From Strongylocentrotus purpuratus (Eukaryota; Echinodermata; Echinoidea; Camarodonta; Strongylocentrotidae): DNA of 64,000 nucleotides. This document shows positions 14,401 through 24,184 of the stretch, one piece after another. Below the pieces are notes generated by a model. It saw nothing but the letters and a program-made list of their open reading frames with translations. It had not been told where the DNA came from and searched no databases. Location of the stretch: positions 35,758,266-35,822,265 of the forward strand of contig NW_022145610.1 of NCBI RefSeq assembly GCF_000002235.5. Direction: 5' to 3'. Numbering within the stretch: position 1 is the stretch's first letter; each line of letters begins with the position of its first letter. A program made the position numbers and the translations under genes.

Positions 14401-17400
14401 TCAGGTCACAAAGTCAAGGTCAAAGGTCATTTCAGGTCAACAGACTTGGACTATGTTGTGGCATCATCATCGAAAACTTAACCTAAGGTTAAAGGTAATA
14501 CAAAGTTTTGGTATGGGGTCATGAATTTGGTTCAAATGAAAATATTGGAAGCAAATGCGATCCTAAAATATTCAGTGATCGTTGTCGCGATTGAAATCAA
14601 GTCTAAAGTTATGAAATTGTAAATAATACACTATTTAAGTTGTATAGCTCCCTCTCAAGGTCAAGATATTAATTAAGCTATAAAACAATGTTTCTTGACT
14701 AAAATCGATCGACTAGCTATTCCCGTTTAGAAGTTATGTATCACAACTACATATTCCGAGATTTTCATGGTCGCAGCTACCATTGTACAGCCGTAGGCGC
14801 TATTTGAAATTCATCAAAATTTACCTGGAGCACCGGTAAATTTTTATATTCAATTTTTCTCAAAAGCAAAAACGTTTTAGGGGCTAACATTTTTAGTGGT
14901 TATAATACATTCACAGGGGCATCCAAATATATCAAAATTGTAAAGAATCACTATCCACCCAATTTTGAAAATTTCCCAAAACTTTGTATTACCTTTAAGT
15001 TTTTGAATTTTTGATATAATTTTGAAAGTTTAAAGGTATTACAAAGTTTTGGGAAATTTTGAAAAATGGGTGGATAGTGATTCTTTACAATTTTGATATA
15101 TTTGGATGCCCCTGTGGATGTATCAAAAGCACTATAAATTTCTTCTTTCGAGAAAAGTTGAATATAAAGATTTACCGGTGCTCCCGGTAAATTTTGAAAA
15201 AAAAATCAAATAGCTCCTACGGCCGTACAATGGTAGCTGCGACCATGAAAATCTCAGAATATGTAGTTGTGGCATATAATTTCTGAACGGGAATAGCTAA
15301 TCGGTCGATTTTAGTCGAGAAACATTGTTTTACAGCTTAATTAATATCTTGACCTTGAGAGGGAGCTATACAACATAAAGGGTTTGTTATTTACAATTTC
15401 ATAACTTTAGAGTCGATTTCGACCGCGACAACGATCAGTGAATATTGTAGGATAGCATATGCTTCCAATATTTTTTTTTTTCTCCATTTTTTGGACCCTC
15501 CAACAGGCCATTTATTGAGAATCAATCTCAAGATAACATATTTGAACACATGTTCCAATGAATATCATATAATATTTCATAATAAGATATACATAACGAA
15601 TATCAACCATAATACTGTATATACAGAACATACATGTAGATTAGGGAAAGAAAAACAAAAATTAAATAATAATGCAACATCATGACTGAAAATGATGTGG
15701 GAAATTCAATATACTCCTATTAAAGGATCAAAATCCTCTCAAAATTTATCCATTTTTTATCGAATTTGTCAGTTTTGTTAGCAAATATACTAACCGACCT
15801 CTCATTTGTGTAACTATTCTTGATATATTGTTTTATTGTCCGAAAGGACGGTACAGATTTTTGTATTCGAGAAAAATATAATTGTTGTTTAGTCCAAATT
15901 ATTATACAGATTAAAGCATCATTTCTTTTTTCAATGAAACCTAACAAAACATTTGTCAATGAAACTTGAACTACAGGGTTATCAAGTATCCCCAATTATG
16001 TGAGTAGAATTTCAGGTCACAAAGTCAAGGTCAAAGGTCATTTCAGGTCAACAGACTTGGACTATGTTGTGGCATCATCATCGAAAACTTAACCTAAGGT
16101 TAAAGGTAATACAAAGTTTTGGTATGGGGTCATGAATTTGGTTCAAATGAAAATATTGGAAGCAAATGCGATCCTAAAATATTCAGTGATCGTTGTCGCG
16201 ATTGAAATCAAGTCTAAAGTTATGAAATTGTAAATAATACACTATTTAAGTTGTATAGCTCCCTCTCAAGGTCAAGATATTAATTAAGCTATAAAACAAT
16301 GTTTCTTGACTAAAATCGATCGACTAGCTATTCCCGTTTAGAAGTTATGTATCACAACTACATATTCCGAGATTTTCATGGTCGCAGCTACCATTGTACA
16401 GCCGTAGGCGCTATTTGAAATTCATCAAAATTTACCTGGAGCACCGGTAAATTTTTATATTCAATTTTTCTCAAAAGCAAAAACGTTTTAGGGGCTAACA
16501 TTTTTAGTGGTTATAATACATTCACAGGGGCATCCAAATATATCAAAATTGTAAAGAATCACTATCCACCCAATTTTGAAAATTTCCCAAAACTTTGTAT
16601 TACCTTTAAGTTTTTGAATTTTTGATATAATTTTGAAAGTTTAAAGGTATTACAAAGTTTTGGGAAATTTTGAAAAATGGGTGGATAGTGATTCTTTACA
16701 ATTTTGATATATTTGGATGCCCCTGTGGATGTATCAAAAGCACTATAAATTTCTTCTTTCGAGAAAAGTTGAATATAAAGATTTACCGGTGCTCCCGGTA
16801 AATTTTGAAAAAAAAATCAAATAGCTCCTACGGCCGTACAATGGTAGCTGCGACCATGAAAATCTCAGAATATGTAGTTGTGGCATATAATTTCTGAACG
16901 GGAATAGCTAATCGGTCGATTTTAGTCGAGAAACATTGTTTTACAGCTTAATTAATATCTTGACCTTGAGAGGGAGCTATACAACATAAAGGGTTTGTTA
17001 TTTACAATTTCATAACTTTAGAGTCGATTTCGACCGCGACAACGATCAGTGAATATTGTAGGATAGCATATGCTTCCAATATTTTTTTTTTTCTCCATTT
17101 TTTGGACCCTCCAACAGGCCATTTATTGAGAATCAATCTCAAGATAACATATTTGAACACATGTTCCAATGAATATCATATAATATTTCATAATAAGATA
17201 TACATAACGAATATCAACCATAATACTGTATATACAGAACATACATGTAGATTAGGGAAAGAAAAACAAAAATTAAATAATAATGCAACATCATGACTGA
17301 AAATGATGTGGGAAATTCAATATACTCCTATTAAAGGATCAAAATCCTCTCAAAATTTATCCATTTTTTATCGAATTTGTCAGTTTTGTTAGCAAATATA

Positions 17401-20400
17401 CTAACCGACCTCTCATTTGTGTAACTATTCTTGATATATTGTTTTATTGTCCGAAAGGACGGTACAGATTTTTGTATTCGAGAAAAATATAATTGTTGTT
17501 TAGTCCAAATTATTATACAGATTAAAGCATCATTTCTTTTTTCAATGAAACCTAACAAAACATGTATTAAGGACAGTTTTATTCTACAGCGTGTTACAAT
17601 AGTTAACCAGTCAGTCAAACAACTCCAAATCAATTTGGTAACGTTACAGGAGTAAAAAAAGTGTACCATATCTTCTTCTTCTCTTCCTCAAAGGGAACAG
17701 TTCTTATTTAAAATTATGTTAATTTTCACAAGATCTTTATTCAAATATAGTATCTTATTCAAAAGTCTGTACTGAAAGTACCGAACTGTTGTATGCGTTG
17801 TACAGCGAAACATAACCCTGAAATAATATTGCATATATTTATCATCAAATAATACACCATCTGCATGCCATCTATTACATAATTTATTCAAATGTTCATC
17901 CTTTTCTTTTTAACATAATTTGATAAATATGTCTACATCCTTTTTCATCTTTCAACAAGCATGAAATATACCAAATAGAAATAGCTTTCCAAAAAGGAGT
18001 AGTAGTACATTGAACCTGGCGGACAAAATAAGCTAGTATTTGGAAAAGTTCTTTCCAAAAACAGTTTCTTAGCATAAATGATAATTTAGTGAAATATATA
18101 TCACCTTTACCCCATTCCAATGATGATAGTGGACGTAAGAAAGCGTACATTAAATGGGTAATGTCTTCACATGAGTTCAACAATATTCTTCTAATCCAGG
18201 TCAGTTTCAAAGCTCTAGAAAATTGTACAACATCAACCATTTTCAATCCACCATTTTCGTAAGAACAAACCATCTGTTTTCTGCTAATCTTATCAGGTTT
18301 CCCTTTCCAAATGAATTTTAAAAAAAGAGACATTTATTGCTTTTAAAAGATGTTCAGAAGGGTTAGGAATGGACATAAATAAATGGTTAAATTGCGAGAC
18401 TAGCATTGATTTCACCAAGACCACGCGACCAAAAACAGAAATGTTACGTTTCGACCAAAATATCATTTGCCTTTTTAGTTTATCAAATATTCTGTCGTAG
18501 TTGAAATCCGGAAGCTTTTCTAAATCAATACCAAAGTCTATTCCCAAATACCATATGAATCCCCCGTTAACCAACGATACGTCAGTCCCATGAACCTGAT
18601 GTAAATCAATATTTACAGTTTTTTTTCAAGGAACCGATACACAATATCTGTGTCTTATTTATATTAAGATTTAAACCTGAATACTGAGAAAAGAACTCCA
18701 ATAGCTCCAGAGCATAATGTAAACTTTCTGTACTATCGAGACTGTATCATCAGCGTATTGTAATATTCTATATTCCTTGTTTTCTATAACTAAACCTTTT
18801 ATCTTGTGGGACTTTCTGACCAACATGCCTAAAATTTCTGCACATAATAGAAACAAATATGGAGAAAGCGGATCTCCTTGTCGGCAACCCCTTTTAATAG
18901 CACATTAGCACATTTGAAGCAGAATTTGAATATAGTAATTTGATCCATTGGATAATTTTATCCCCGTAATAAAAGAAATGTAATACATTCCATAGAAAAT
19001 CATGTGAAACACAATCAAACGCCTTTTCAAAGTCAATAAAAAGTAATATCCCAGGAATATTTTTATGCTTCCAATATGTTCATTTGAACCAAATTCACGA
19101 CCCCTTACCAAAACTTTGTGTTACCTTTAAGTTCTTAGTCAATGAAACTTGGACTATAGGGTTATCAAGTATCCCCAATCATGTGAGTAGTATTTCAGGT
19201 CACTAAGTTAAGGTCAAAGGTCATTTTAGGTCAACAAACTTAGACTTTGTTGTGGCATCAACATCAAGATTTTGAATTTTTTAGCATATTTTCAAAATTG
19301 ATTGTTCAAATTCCATGAAACTTGTACCCAAGGGTTATCAAGTATCACAAATCATATGACACAAATTCCAGGTCACAAGGTCAAAGGTCAGTAGACTTTA
19401 ATTATGTTTTCACAACTTAATATGAGAATTAATCATTTTTTTAATTAATTTGTTCATATTTCATTCAAGTTATCGATCGTGGTACATTTCTTAGTAAATA
19501 ATTCCTCTGATGATTCTTAGTCAATATTCACTTCAAAATGTGATTATATTTAGAGGATTTCATTTTTAGGGCCTGCTAATGTCCACCCTGCCTATAAATA
19601 ATGTCCCAACCTCAATTTTTCATCATATCGAATTGCGTAATGCAGGCGAGACCGCCGAGAGCGTTTCCCTTGTTACATAATGGAATGATATAAAAAAATA
19701 GAATAAATAAATGGACTTACAACACTATTGAAAATTTACGATTGCGATTGATTGTTTTCCATTTTCCTTTTTGCAGTATGGATGTAAAGGGAGACTATGA
19801 ACCAGTGGATGCCCTAGGCTTTATCAAGGTCAATGCTGTCAGGTAAGAGGAAGAAGGGTGGTAGATTGGTTGTAGTCAAGTGGTTTAATCTCAAGAGGTT
19901 AATAAGCTGCTATAGAAGAAAATATCCTGTGGGTCCCCTCTATGAGGGGTGAGGGTGGGGGGGGGGGGGTCTCCTTGTTACCGCTCTCCATTCCATCTTG
20001 TCTTGAGCCATTTACAAGTCAATTTCTCTACTGTCTTCCTTAGTACAATATATCCGCTTCTTCCTGGATCTTTTTTCCTTTCTCTTTTTTTTCTCTTCCT
20101 TTCGCCTTCCTTTCTCTTTCATCCCTGCTGCCCATCTAAATCAGTTTATTACCATCTTTCCTCCTCACGTTTCCATGTCGTCTCAGTCTGCTCTCTCTAA
20201 TCTTTTCCCTTATCCCTTGTTTGAGGTGTCTATTTCAAACAATAACCTGAGAATTCTCCATTTTTTTACAATTCATACATTTATGGATATGTCTTTTCAT
20301 CTTTTATTTCAATTTTTCTATACTTGTTGTTTTTCTCTCTTGCAGGCTGAAGGAGTACCGTCGACTCCGAGGAGTAACCTTTGCCGGGGAAGCCACAAAG

Positions 20401-20403
20401 TGA
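2404..20403 (+). CDS. ASS1: Argininosuccinate synthase, exons covering the C-terminal ~358 residues (5' part outside window)
   Basis: The enzyme joins citrulline and aspartate with ATP to give argininosuccinate (urea and arginine synthesis, cytosol). Eleven exons, all with AG/GT borders and matching phases: 2404-2592, 3012-3068, 5007-5183, 6054-6144, 6638-6722, 7797-7861, 8553-8626, 9205-9262, 11514-11670, 19777-19842 and 20346-20403 (TGA at 20401). Joined, they give 358 residues that line up without gaps of note to human ASS1 from about residue 59 to the end (412 aa in human). The family signature [13 protein letters not shown] is visible and is split by the first intron after [60 protein letters not shown] and SLYNEEL are further strongly conserved blocks. 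The missing ~58 residues should hold the SGGLDTS ATP-loop. I searched 1-2403 by eye for that exon and found none. No stop or frameshift interrupts the exons, so the gene looks functional. The last residues (after RLKEYRRL) are divergent, as is usual for the tail. Confidence 0.97.
2733..2868. repeat. (GTA/GTG)n trinucleotide array
   Basis: Imperfect GTA and GTG triplets, about 45 copies, inside the ASS1 intron after the GATGK exon. Long Val, Ser or Thr reading frames here are artefacts of the repeat. Confidence 0.95.
3088..3860. repeat. 35-bp minisatellite, about 22 copies
   Basis: Tandem units of the form TTTCAGGGGAACAAGTAGAC plus AGGATCAGTGATTGG. Units differ mainly at two sites: TTTCAGGGG versus TTTCAGGTG, and GATTGG versus GATCGG. 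The array begins about 20 bases after the donor of the 3012-3068 ASS1 exon. Confidence 0.97.
4030..4262 (-). mobile_element. LINE ORF2 C-terminal remnant
   Basis: The minus strand reads [13 protein letters not shown], then [16 protein letters not shown] and [15 protein letters not shown], matching the conserved C-terminal tail (WxDxVxNEEVL...WLGHxxRHD...IEGRxxGKxxRGR) of many animal LINE reverse-transcriptase polyproteins. Only ~75 codons remain, with no RT core nearby, so it is a short dead fragment in an ASS1 intron. Confidence 0.8.
5654..5960. mobile_element. Short structured non-autonomous element, copy 1, with 12-bp target duplication
   Basis: The body (about 5666-5948) is flanked by a direct repeat TATGCAGAATGT at 5654-5665 and 5949-5960. 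It starts ATACAGTAGGTTTGCGGTTG and its right part holds the reverse complement, followed by a tail (TCTACATCACCATGCAAGCC and on to ACAAGCAGCATC) shared with the copy at 28711-28940. Inside are perfect hairpins at 5721-5736 and 5767-5782 (AGTCCT-GAAA-AGGACT) and 5803-5824 (TATAGTTCT-CAGG-AGAACTATA). The minus strand at 5844-5888 shows a hammerhead-like core. No ORF or poly-A tail is present, so the family is unknown to me. Confidence 0.75.
7187..7729. mobile_element. TTAA-flanked MITE, ~540 bp
   Basis: The left end is TTAAAGGTA, a short duplication, then ATATGTCCCATTTGCAGGCC. The right end reads GGCTGCAAAAGGGACATAGT then ACCTTTAA, the inverted equivalent. TTAA sits at both edges, the target site typical of piggyBac-type elements. 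The internal 65-codon ORF is not transposase-like. It lies in an ASS1 intron. Confidence 0.65.
8277..8490. repeat. Dispersed repeat, family shared with 61890-62085
   Basis: It begins TTAAAGTCCCACTACTTATA and shares long blocks with 61890-62085 (for example AATCGGTGACCATTGGT and CCATGATCCTCTTTTTCTTA, then CTAATCCCTCCTG). The TTAAAG start suggests the same TTAA-targeting group as other MITEs here, but the right end was not defined. Confidence 0.65.
8672..8960 (+). mobile_element. tRNA-derived SINE-like repeat
   Basis: A B-box-like stretch GGGTTCAAATC is followed by TCCTTTGGCAAGACATTAAT, then a tail containing CCAGACATGAGCACTTTAC. The same layout (tRNA-like head, CCTTTGGCAA block, TGAGCACT tail) occurs at 49615-49885. 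The A box is weak, so the head is decayed. Confidence 0.6.
9276..10771. mobile_element. Terminal-inverted-repeat element with internal ~157-bp tandem units
   Basis: The left end ATGCCTCCGCCACCGAAGG and the right end (CTATGGCGGAGGCATCA) are imperfect inverted repeats. Inside are at least five tandem units of ~157-159 bp, recognisable by GAGATTGTTATCATGATATC, CACCATAGGAAGACAATCTG and AGGTCAAGGGTCACAGAGGT; unit starts are at about 10121, 10280, 10437 and 10660. A LINE-tail fragment (9660-9957) interrupts it. It lies in the ASS1 intron before exon 11514. Confidence 0.7.
9660..9957 (-). mobile_element. LINE 3'-end fragment nested in the tandem-unit element
   Basis: On the minus strand it ends in AATAAACTTGAATTGAATTG, the short-tandem tail typical of CR1/L2-like LINEs. 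The remainder is AT-rich 3' UTR, with a 25-bp direct duplication near 9906-9955. It breaks the repeat period of the surrounding element. Confidence 0.6.
11020..11140 (+). mobile_element. MITE end fragment, same family as 12878-13387
   Basis: It begins TTAAAGGTAATACAAAGTTT and follows the family through GGATAGTGATTCTTTACAA and ATATTTGGATGCCCATGTGG, then diverges. Only one end is present. Confidence 0.7.
12150..12265. repeat. Dispersed repeat with internal palindrome
   Basis: It contains CCATTGATGG, eight bases, then CCATCAATGG, a perfect 10-bp stem, followed by ACTACCATGGTAACATGG. I recall similar GTTGCATAAAAC...CCATTGATGG sequences as common in marine deuterostome DNA. No terminal repeats were defined. 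Confidence 0.45.
12427..12591 (-). mobile_element. LINE 3'-end fragment
   Basis: On the minus strand the tail reads AATATAATTAATCTGAATCT followed by GAATC, a short-tandem LINE tail, preceded by CATTTGGACC-type 3' UTR. No coding part remains. Confidence 0.5.
12730..17563. repeat. Tandem triplication, 3 x 1611 bp
   Basis: Units start at 12730, 14341 and 15952; the third ends at 17562/17563. Each contains ~150 bp of the host element, MITE copy 1, 30 bp of spacer, most of MITE copy 2 in the opposite direction, and ~480 bp of a LINE 3' end. Wherever I compared them the units are identical, including short tracts and ORFs (64 and 91 codons at exact 1611-base spacing). The junction joins LINE sequence ending AACAAAACAT to host sequence TTTGTCAATG with about one base of shared sequence. 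Confidence 0.95.
12878..13387 (+). mobile_element. TTAA MITE, forward copy (unit 1; repeated at +1611 and +3222)
   Basis: It is bounded by TTAA. The left end is TTAAAGGTAATACAAAGTTT and the right end is its inverted equivalent (CAAAACTTTGTATTACC then TTTAA). It is about 510 bp and non-coding. The uninterrupted interior (ATATTGGAAGCAAATGCG) preserves the empty site for the LINE that hit the sister copy. Confidence 0.85.
16639..19132 (-). mobile_element. TTAA MITE, reverse copy, split by a LINE insertion
   Basis: Same family as 12878-13387 but inverted. The left arm (16639-17082) begins TTAAAGGTATTACAAAGTTT and the right arm (19065-19132) ends TTTGTGTTACCTTTAA. The two arms are separated by the LINE at 17083-19064. 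Left-arm copies without the right arm recur at 13417-13860 and 15028-15471 because the triplication boundary cut the LINE. Bases differ from the forward copy at a visible level, so the two insertions are independent and old. Confidence 0.85.
17083..19064 (-). mobile_element. 5'-truncated LINE (Tx1/L1-like), decayed
   Basis: Minus-strand reading shows [19 protein letters not shown] (RT motif A), [20 protein letters not shown], then LQYADDTV (YADD active site). Further on are [35 protein letters not shown] and a C-terminal domain ending near 17331. The frame is broken several times (for example between the motif A block and the RGCRQGD block, and around 18300), so it is not active. It starts within the RT domain, so the endonuclease and ORF1 are missing. 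Target duplication ATGCTTCCAATAT lies at 17070-17082 and 19065-19077. GGLKMVD and FIWKGK are typical of L1/Tx1 C-termini. Confidence 0.9.
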
Positions 20404-22660
20404 TGAGCAGTGATGGAGACACACAGCACACTTTTTAGATATGTGCAGATGTTAGACAGATAGGGAAGAATAGATTTAATTGGTGGAGGGGTTACATGAA
20501 TATGTGTAGTGAATTAAGTATAAGAGGGTGTTTAAGAAGTTATTTTATAGTGAACACATTTGTTTTTATCAGGTGGAAGATTTTACAAATTTAAAAAAGA
20601 AATGTTTTAGCAGTCATTTTTGTTTTGATTGCTTGTTTTTAATGTTTTATTTTCCATCTAAAATTAGTTTACCTCCAACTTTATTTTCTCTGTTTCCCCC
20701 ATACCATTTTCTTTTTTCACATCCATGTTAGTTTTGAATAGAAAGTGTAATTCATGTGTAGGTTCATTTTGCAATGTTATTTGAAGTGATGTACTATCAC
20801 CTAAAACATTTATCTGTTTCCAGTAACTTGGATATACTGTTGTGCTGCTCATCTTTGTTTTTTCACTGTGGCAATAGTTCCATGTCATATCTGCATTTGT
20901 ATTCTTGTACCTTTCCCAGTGATAATGAAATATATGGAGAAACTGAAGTACAAAGCACCTTTATCACTTACAAACTATTTGAATTGTTTTTGTTCTATTA
21001 TTTAACTTATTTAGCCTTTGCTCATATGTATTTATAAATACTGAAATATCCTGTTTGAAAAAGCTCTTTAAACAAATATGGTTTGTTCCCATTCAGACTG
21101 TGAGCACAATGGTTATATACTACTTCAACTGGATTATGTTTCTTGCCATAGTGGTTAACATATTTAAGCACAATTATGTTCAGTATTTCAAAATACATCA
21201 CAGCACTCATATAATGTTGTCAATGATCTGTTTTGCATAGATATTTATTAGAGAGCAGTGAAGAAAATAACTTACTTTTTGATTGGAAGATTTGTCACAA
21301 AGAGAAATATGTTTTTTTTTAAATCATAGCTGTTATACTGAAGAACTTTCTGAAAGCTTAATCTCTCACTAATCCTGTGTATTTATGTTTTCATAAGGAG
21401 AGTATTTGATCGGCTAAATGGCTATCATGTGATAATAATAAGGATACAAATAATGTATTTCTATAGAGCATTTCCATTAACGTGTTCAAATGCGCTTTAA
21501 AATTATATAACAAAATATTGCAGCTTTCAAGAATCATTCCAAATAGACATAATACTGTCATGGTCTTATGGATATATCACCGGAATGTGGATCACATGGT
21601 TTGTTGTTCGTGTCCCTCCGCGACATTAATATCTGCTACTCTCCACCCAGGTGTTACATGGGTACCCTGTAGTATGAGACATTAGTGGATTGTGTGCGTG
21701 CTTGTAAAATGGCACCCGGCCAAATTACTCTGTAGTGAACGGAGCGTGTGCGCTATCAGGTGATTTAATCCAATGACCAGGGTGTCAATAATTACAAACA
21801 AAACTAGAAACACAATGTTAAGCGCTTAACAAAGCTGACTATTACTAAGGTACAACTGGATCAGCTTGCCTCTTCAAAATGGCATTTATATTCCCTCTTC
21901 TCTCATAAAACCTTGAGACATGTAACAATGAATATTGTATAAACCATTATGATGAAATACTTTGATAGCATATTGCCACAATATGTCTGACAGAAATAAC
22001 ATTTTTACATTCCACTTTGCATCCAGTATTCAATATAAGCATATACTTCAATATAGTTATTATTTATTTATTATTCATGCAATCATGTCATTAGAGGTGA
22101 CACTAAACATGATCTGTTAATTATTCATTGTGAGATTGTTTACTTATGCCTGTATGACAGCATTATAGAGTGGAAGTCCATTATACCAATGTTCCTTTGG
22201 ACCAAAGGAAAAAACCCTGTTATATCACTACTAAAAACAATAGAATACTAACTCGTAAGAATGTCAATTTTTTGTTTGTTTCACTGAGTTTTTGCAAAGA
22301 TGTTCCGATGTAGATTAGTAACACATGTAGCTAGTGTACATCTTTATTTTTTCTGTTATTAGATATCCAACATTAAAAGCAAAATCACTACATCATTAAA
22401 AAAATGTCATATATCCAATAGTGCATGAAAATGTATTTGTAGTATTGATGCAATCTTAGGAACATGTCAATTCTGTGAAATAGCCAAATGTGTGATCTAG
22501 GGAGCCACAAAGTTGCTGATTTTGATGTTTATCATACAGTGGTACCTAAAATGATTTGATATTAAATATGTTTGGAGTGGAAGTCATATTTTTCATGTCT
22601 TTTGTAGAGTCTTCATTTATCAACTAATGACGTGCTGGAAGGAAATGGGTTTAAAGATGT
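20404..22660 (+). other. ASS1 3' flank and intergenic DNA
   Basis: AT-rich with no coding similarity; the short ORFs are composition artefacts. No clear canonical AATAAA was seen close to the stop, so the transcript end is not placed. A SINE tail fragment resembling CTCCACCCAGGTGTTACATG lies at 21640-21680. Confidence 0.5.
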
Positions 22661-22689
22661 GATTTTTGTTGAGATTAAATGTAAATGAA

Positions 22690-22860
22690 CAAGCTGGAGA
22701 GAAAGAGAAGAGAAGAGGGAGAGAAAGAGAAGAGAAGAGAAGAGGGAGAAGAGAAGAGGGAGAGAAAGAGAAGAGAAGAGGGAGAGAAAGAGAAGAAGAG
22801 AAGAGGGAGAGAAAGAGAAGAGAAGAGGGAGAGAAAGAGAAGAGAAGAGAGAGAGAGATT
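22690..22860. repeat. GA-rich purine microsatellite
   Basis: Tandem GAGAAAGAGAAGAGAAGAGG-type units on the plus strand. It yields Arg/Glu or Ser/Leu pseudo-ORFs in all readings. Confidence 0.95.
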
Positions 22861-23059
22861 GAGAAAAAATGGGAGGGTCAAGAGAGGACCGAGAGAGACG
22901 GAGAACTGGGCGATTGATGGGGGGCAGTGAGAGACATTAGGCCTACTGATGGGAGTGCTGAGTAAAATCATGAAATCTTCATTTTGTAAGCAAAATGAAT
23001 TACCCCGGTAACAATACTGAATAAGCCACACATCTAGGAGTAGGAAGACTATAGCTAAC

Positions 23060-23345
23060 AGTGGCGGATCCAGGGGGGGGGGGCCGAAACGGCCGCGGCC
23101 CCCCTATTGGCGGCGCAAAAAAAAAAGAGGGAAAAAAAAAGGAAAGGAGAAGAGAAGAAAAAAGGAGAAGAGAAAAGAAAGGAGAAGAGAAAAGAAAAGA
23201 GAAGAGAAAAGAAAGAAGAGAGAGAGAGAAAAAAAAAGAAGAAGATACCCCCCCACCCCCACCCCCTAAGAGAGGGAACATACATGCGCGTACCCTAGAT
23301 AACACTGAGTGGGTGGGGGGGGGGGGGGAGGTGGGAAGGGGAAGA
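23060..23345. repeat. GTGGCGGATCCAGG-type low-complexity repeat, copy 1
   Basis: It starts AGTGGCGGATCCAGG, followed by a G run, CCGCGGCCCCCC, a long AG-rich stretch and C runs. The same opening occurs at 59934. Both copies are dominated by G, C and A homopolymers. Confidence 0.6.
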
Positions 23346-24184
23346 AAAAAGTCGGGTGAGAAAGGGGGAAAGACAAGGAAATGGCGCTAAGTGACAGTAA
23401 CGACGAATATTAGGGAAAAACTGTAATCGGGAGATTTGGGGTCATTCCAGAAGGCTTGGAAAACGTTATTGAATAGAGGGGGCCGGGCCGGCCGCATAAA
23501 ATCTCGAGCCACGGATTCAAAGTTAAACGTTACAAACAGCCCCTGCTTTTTGAAAAAATTGAAAAGGGCACACTATTTTGGATGTCTTTCAAATAGAAGC
23601 TATATACTAAACAGTCAAATTTTAAATTAACGGTACGGCCGCTTCACAACTCTTATTTTGCCCTTCATTTGGATTCAGCTCATACCAACTCGCTTGTGCT
23701 TATATTTGAACTCATGTTGGTAGTGATAATGGACAGCGGCGGCGATCCTGGGCCCGATAGAGGGACACGTCCCCCCGGAAATTTAGATATTTAGCTAGAA
23801 AGAAATATACATGTAGCGGAAAGAACGTACATATTGGACTAAAGGATTTTCTAGAATGCATAATTTCAGCATTCTACATTGCAAAATCTCGCTTGGTCGC
23901 TACGTACGCCCCGGCCCTCGCCCGATAACACAAAACTGAGATATGACGCTCCCGGTTGCGATTATTTCATGGTTGGTGTATAAATAGATCTTTTTTTCCC
24001 CTTTCATTTCTACTGACCTAATTGTATGCTATCACAATCATGTTTGTTTCATTTTCCCTTTAAAGCATGCGTAGCTAGGGGCGGTAGGGGCAGTAAGAGG
24101 ACATAGGACGAAAAAAGGGGCAGACAAAGAAACATTTTTGACAAGTCTAAAACGGTACAACAAATCATCTTCTTTCTCTAATAA

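Larger units (their letters stand above)
12592..19652. mobile_element. Large composite terminal-inverted-repeat element filling an ASS1 intron
   Basis: The left end GTCTTGCCTGCGTAGCAAA and the right end (GCGTAATGCAGGCGAGAC) are inverted equivalents. The original body carries a recurring module (TCAATGAAACTTGAACTACA, TATCAAGTATCCCCAATTAT, AAGTCAAGGTCAAAGGTCAT) seen again at 19138 and, more diverged, at 19315. Into this body were added two TTAA MITEs, a LINE in the second MITE, and two extra copies of a 1611-bp unit. Without those insertions it would be roughly 1 kb. It has no transposase ORF. Confidence 0.7.

Noticed and set aside
13880-17296. Three identical 64-codon ORFs at 13880, 15491 and 17102 and three 91/112-codon ORFs on the other strand
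   Set aside because: They are the same pieces of LINE 3' end repeated by the 1611-bp triplication, not a gene family.
22666-23390. Several Arg/Glu/Lys-rich ORFs and their Ser/Phe/Leu complements
   Set aside because: They translate purine-rich low-complexity DNA in all frames; there is no conserved domain.
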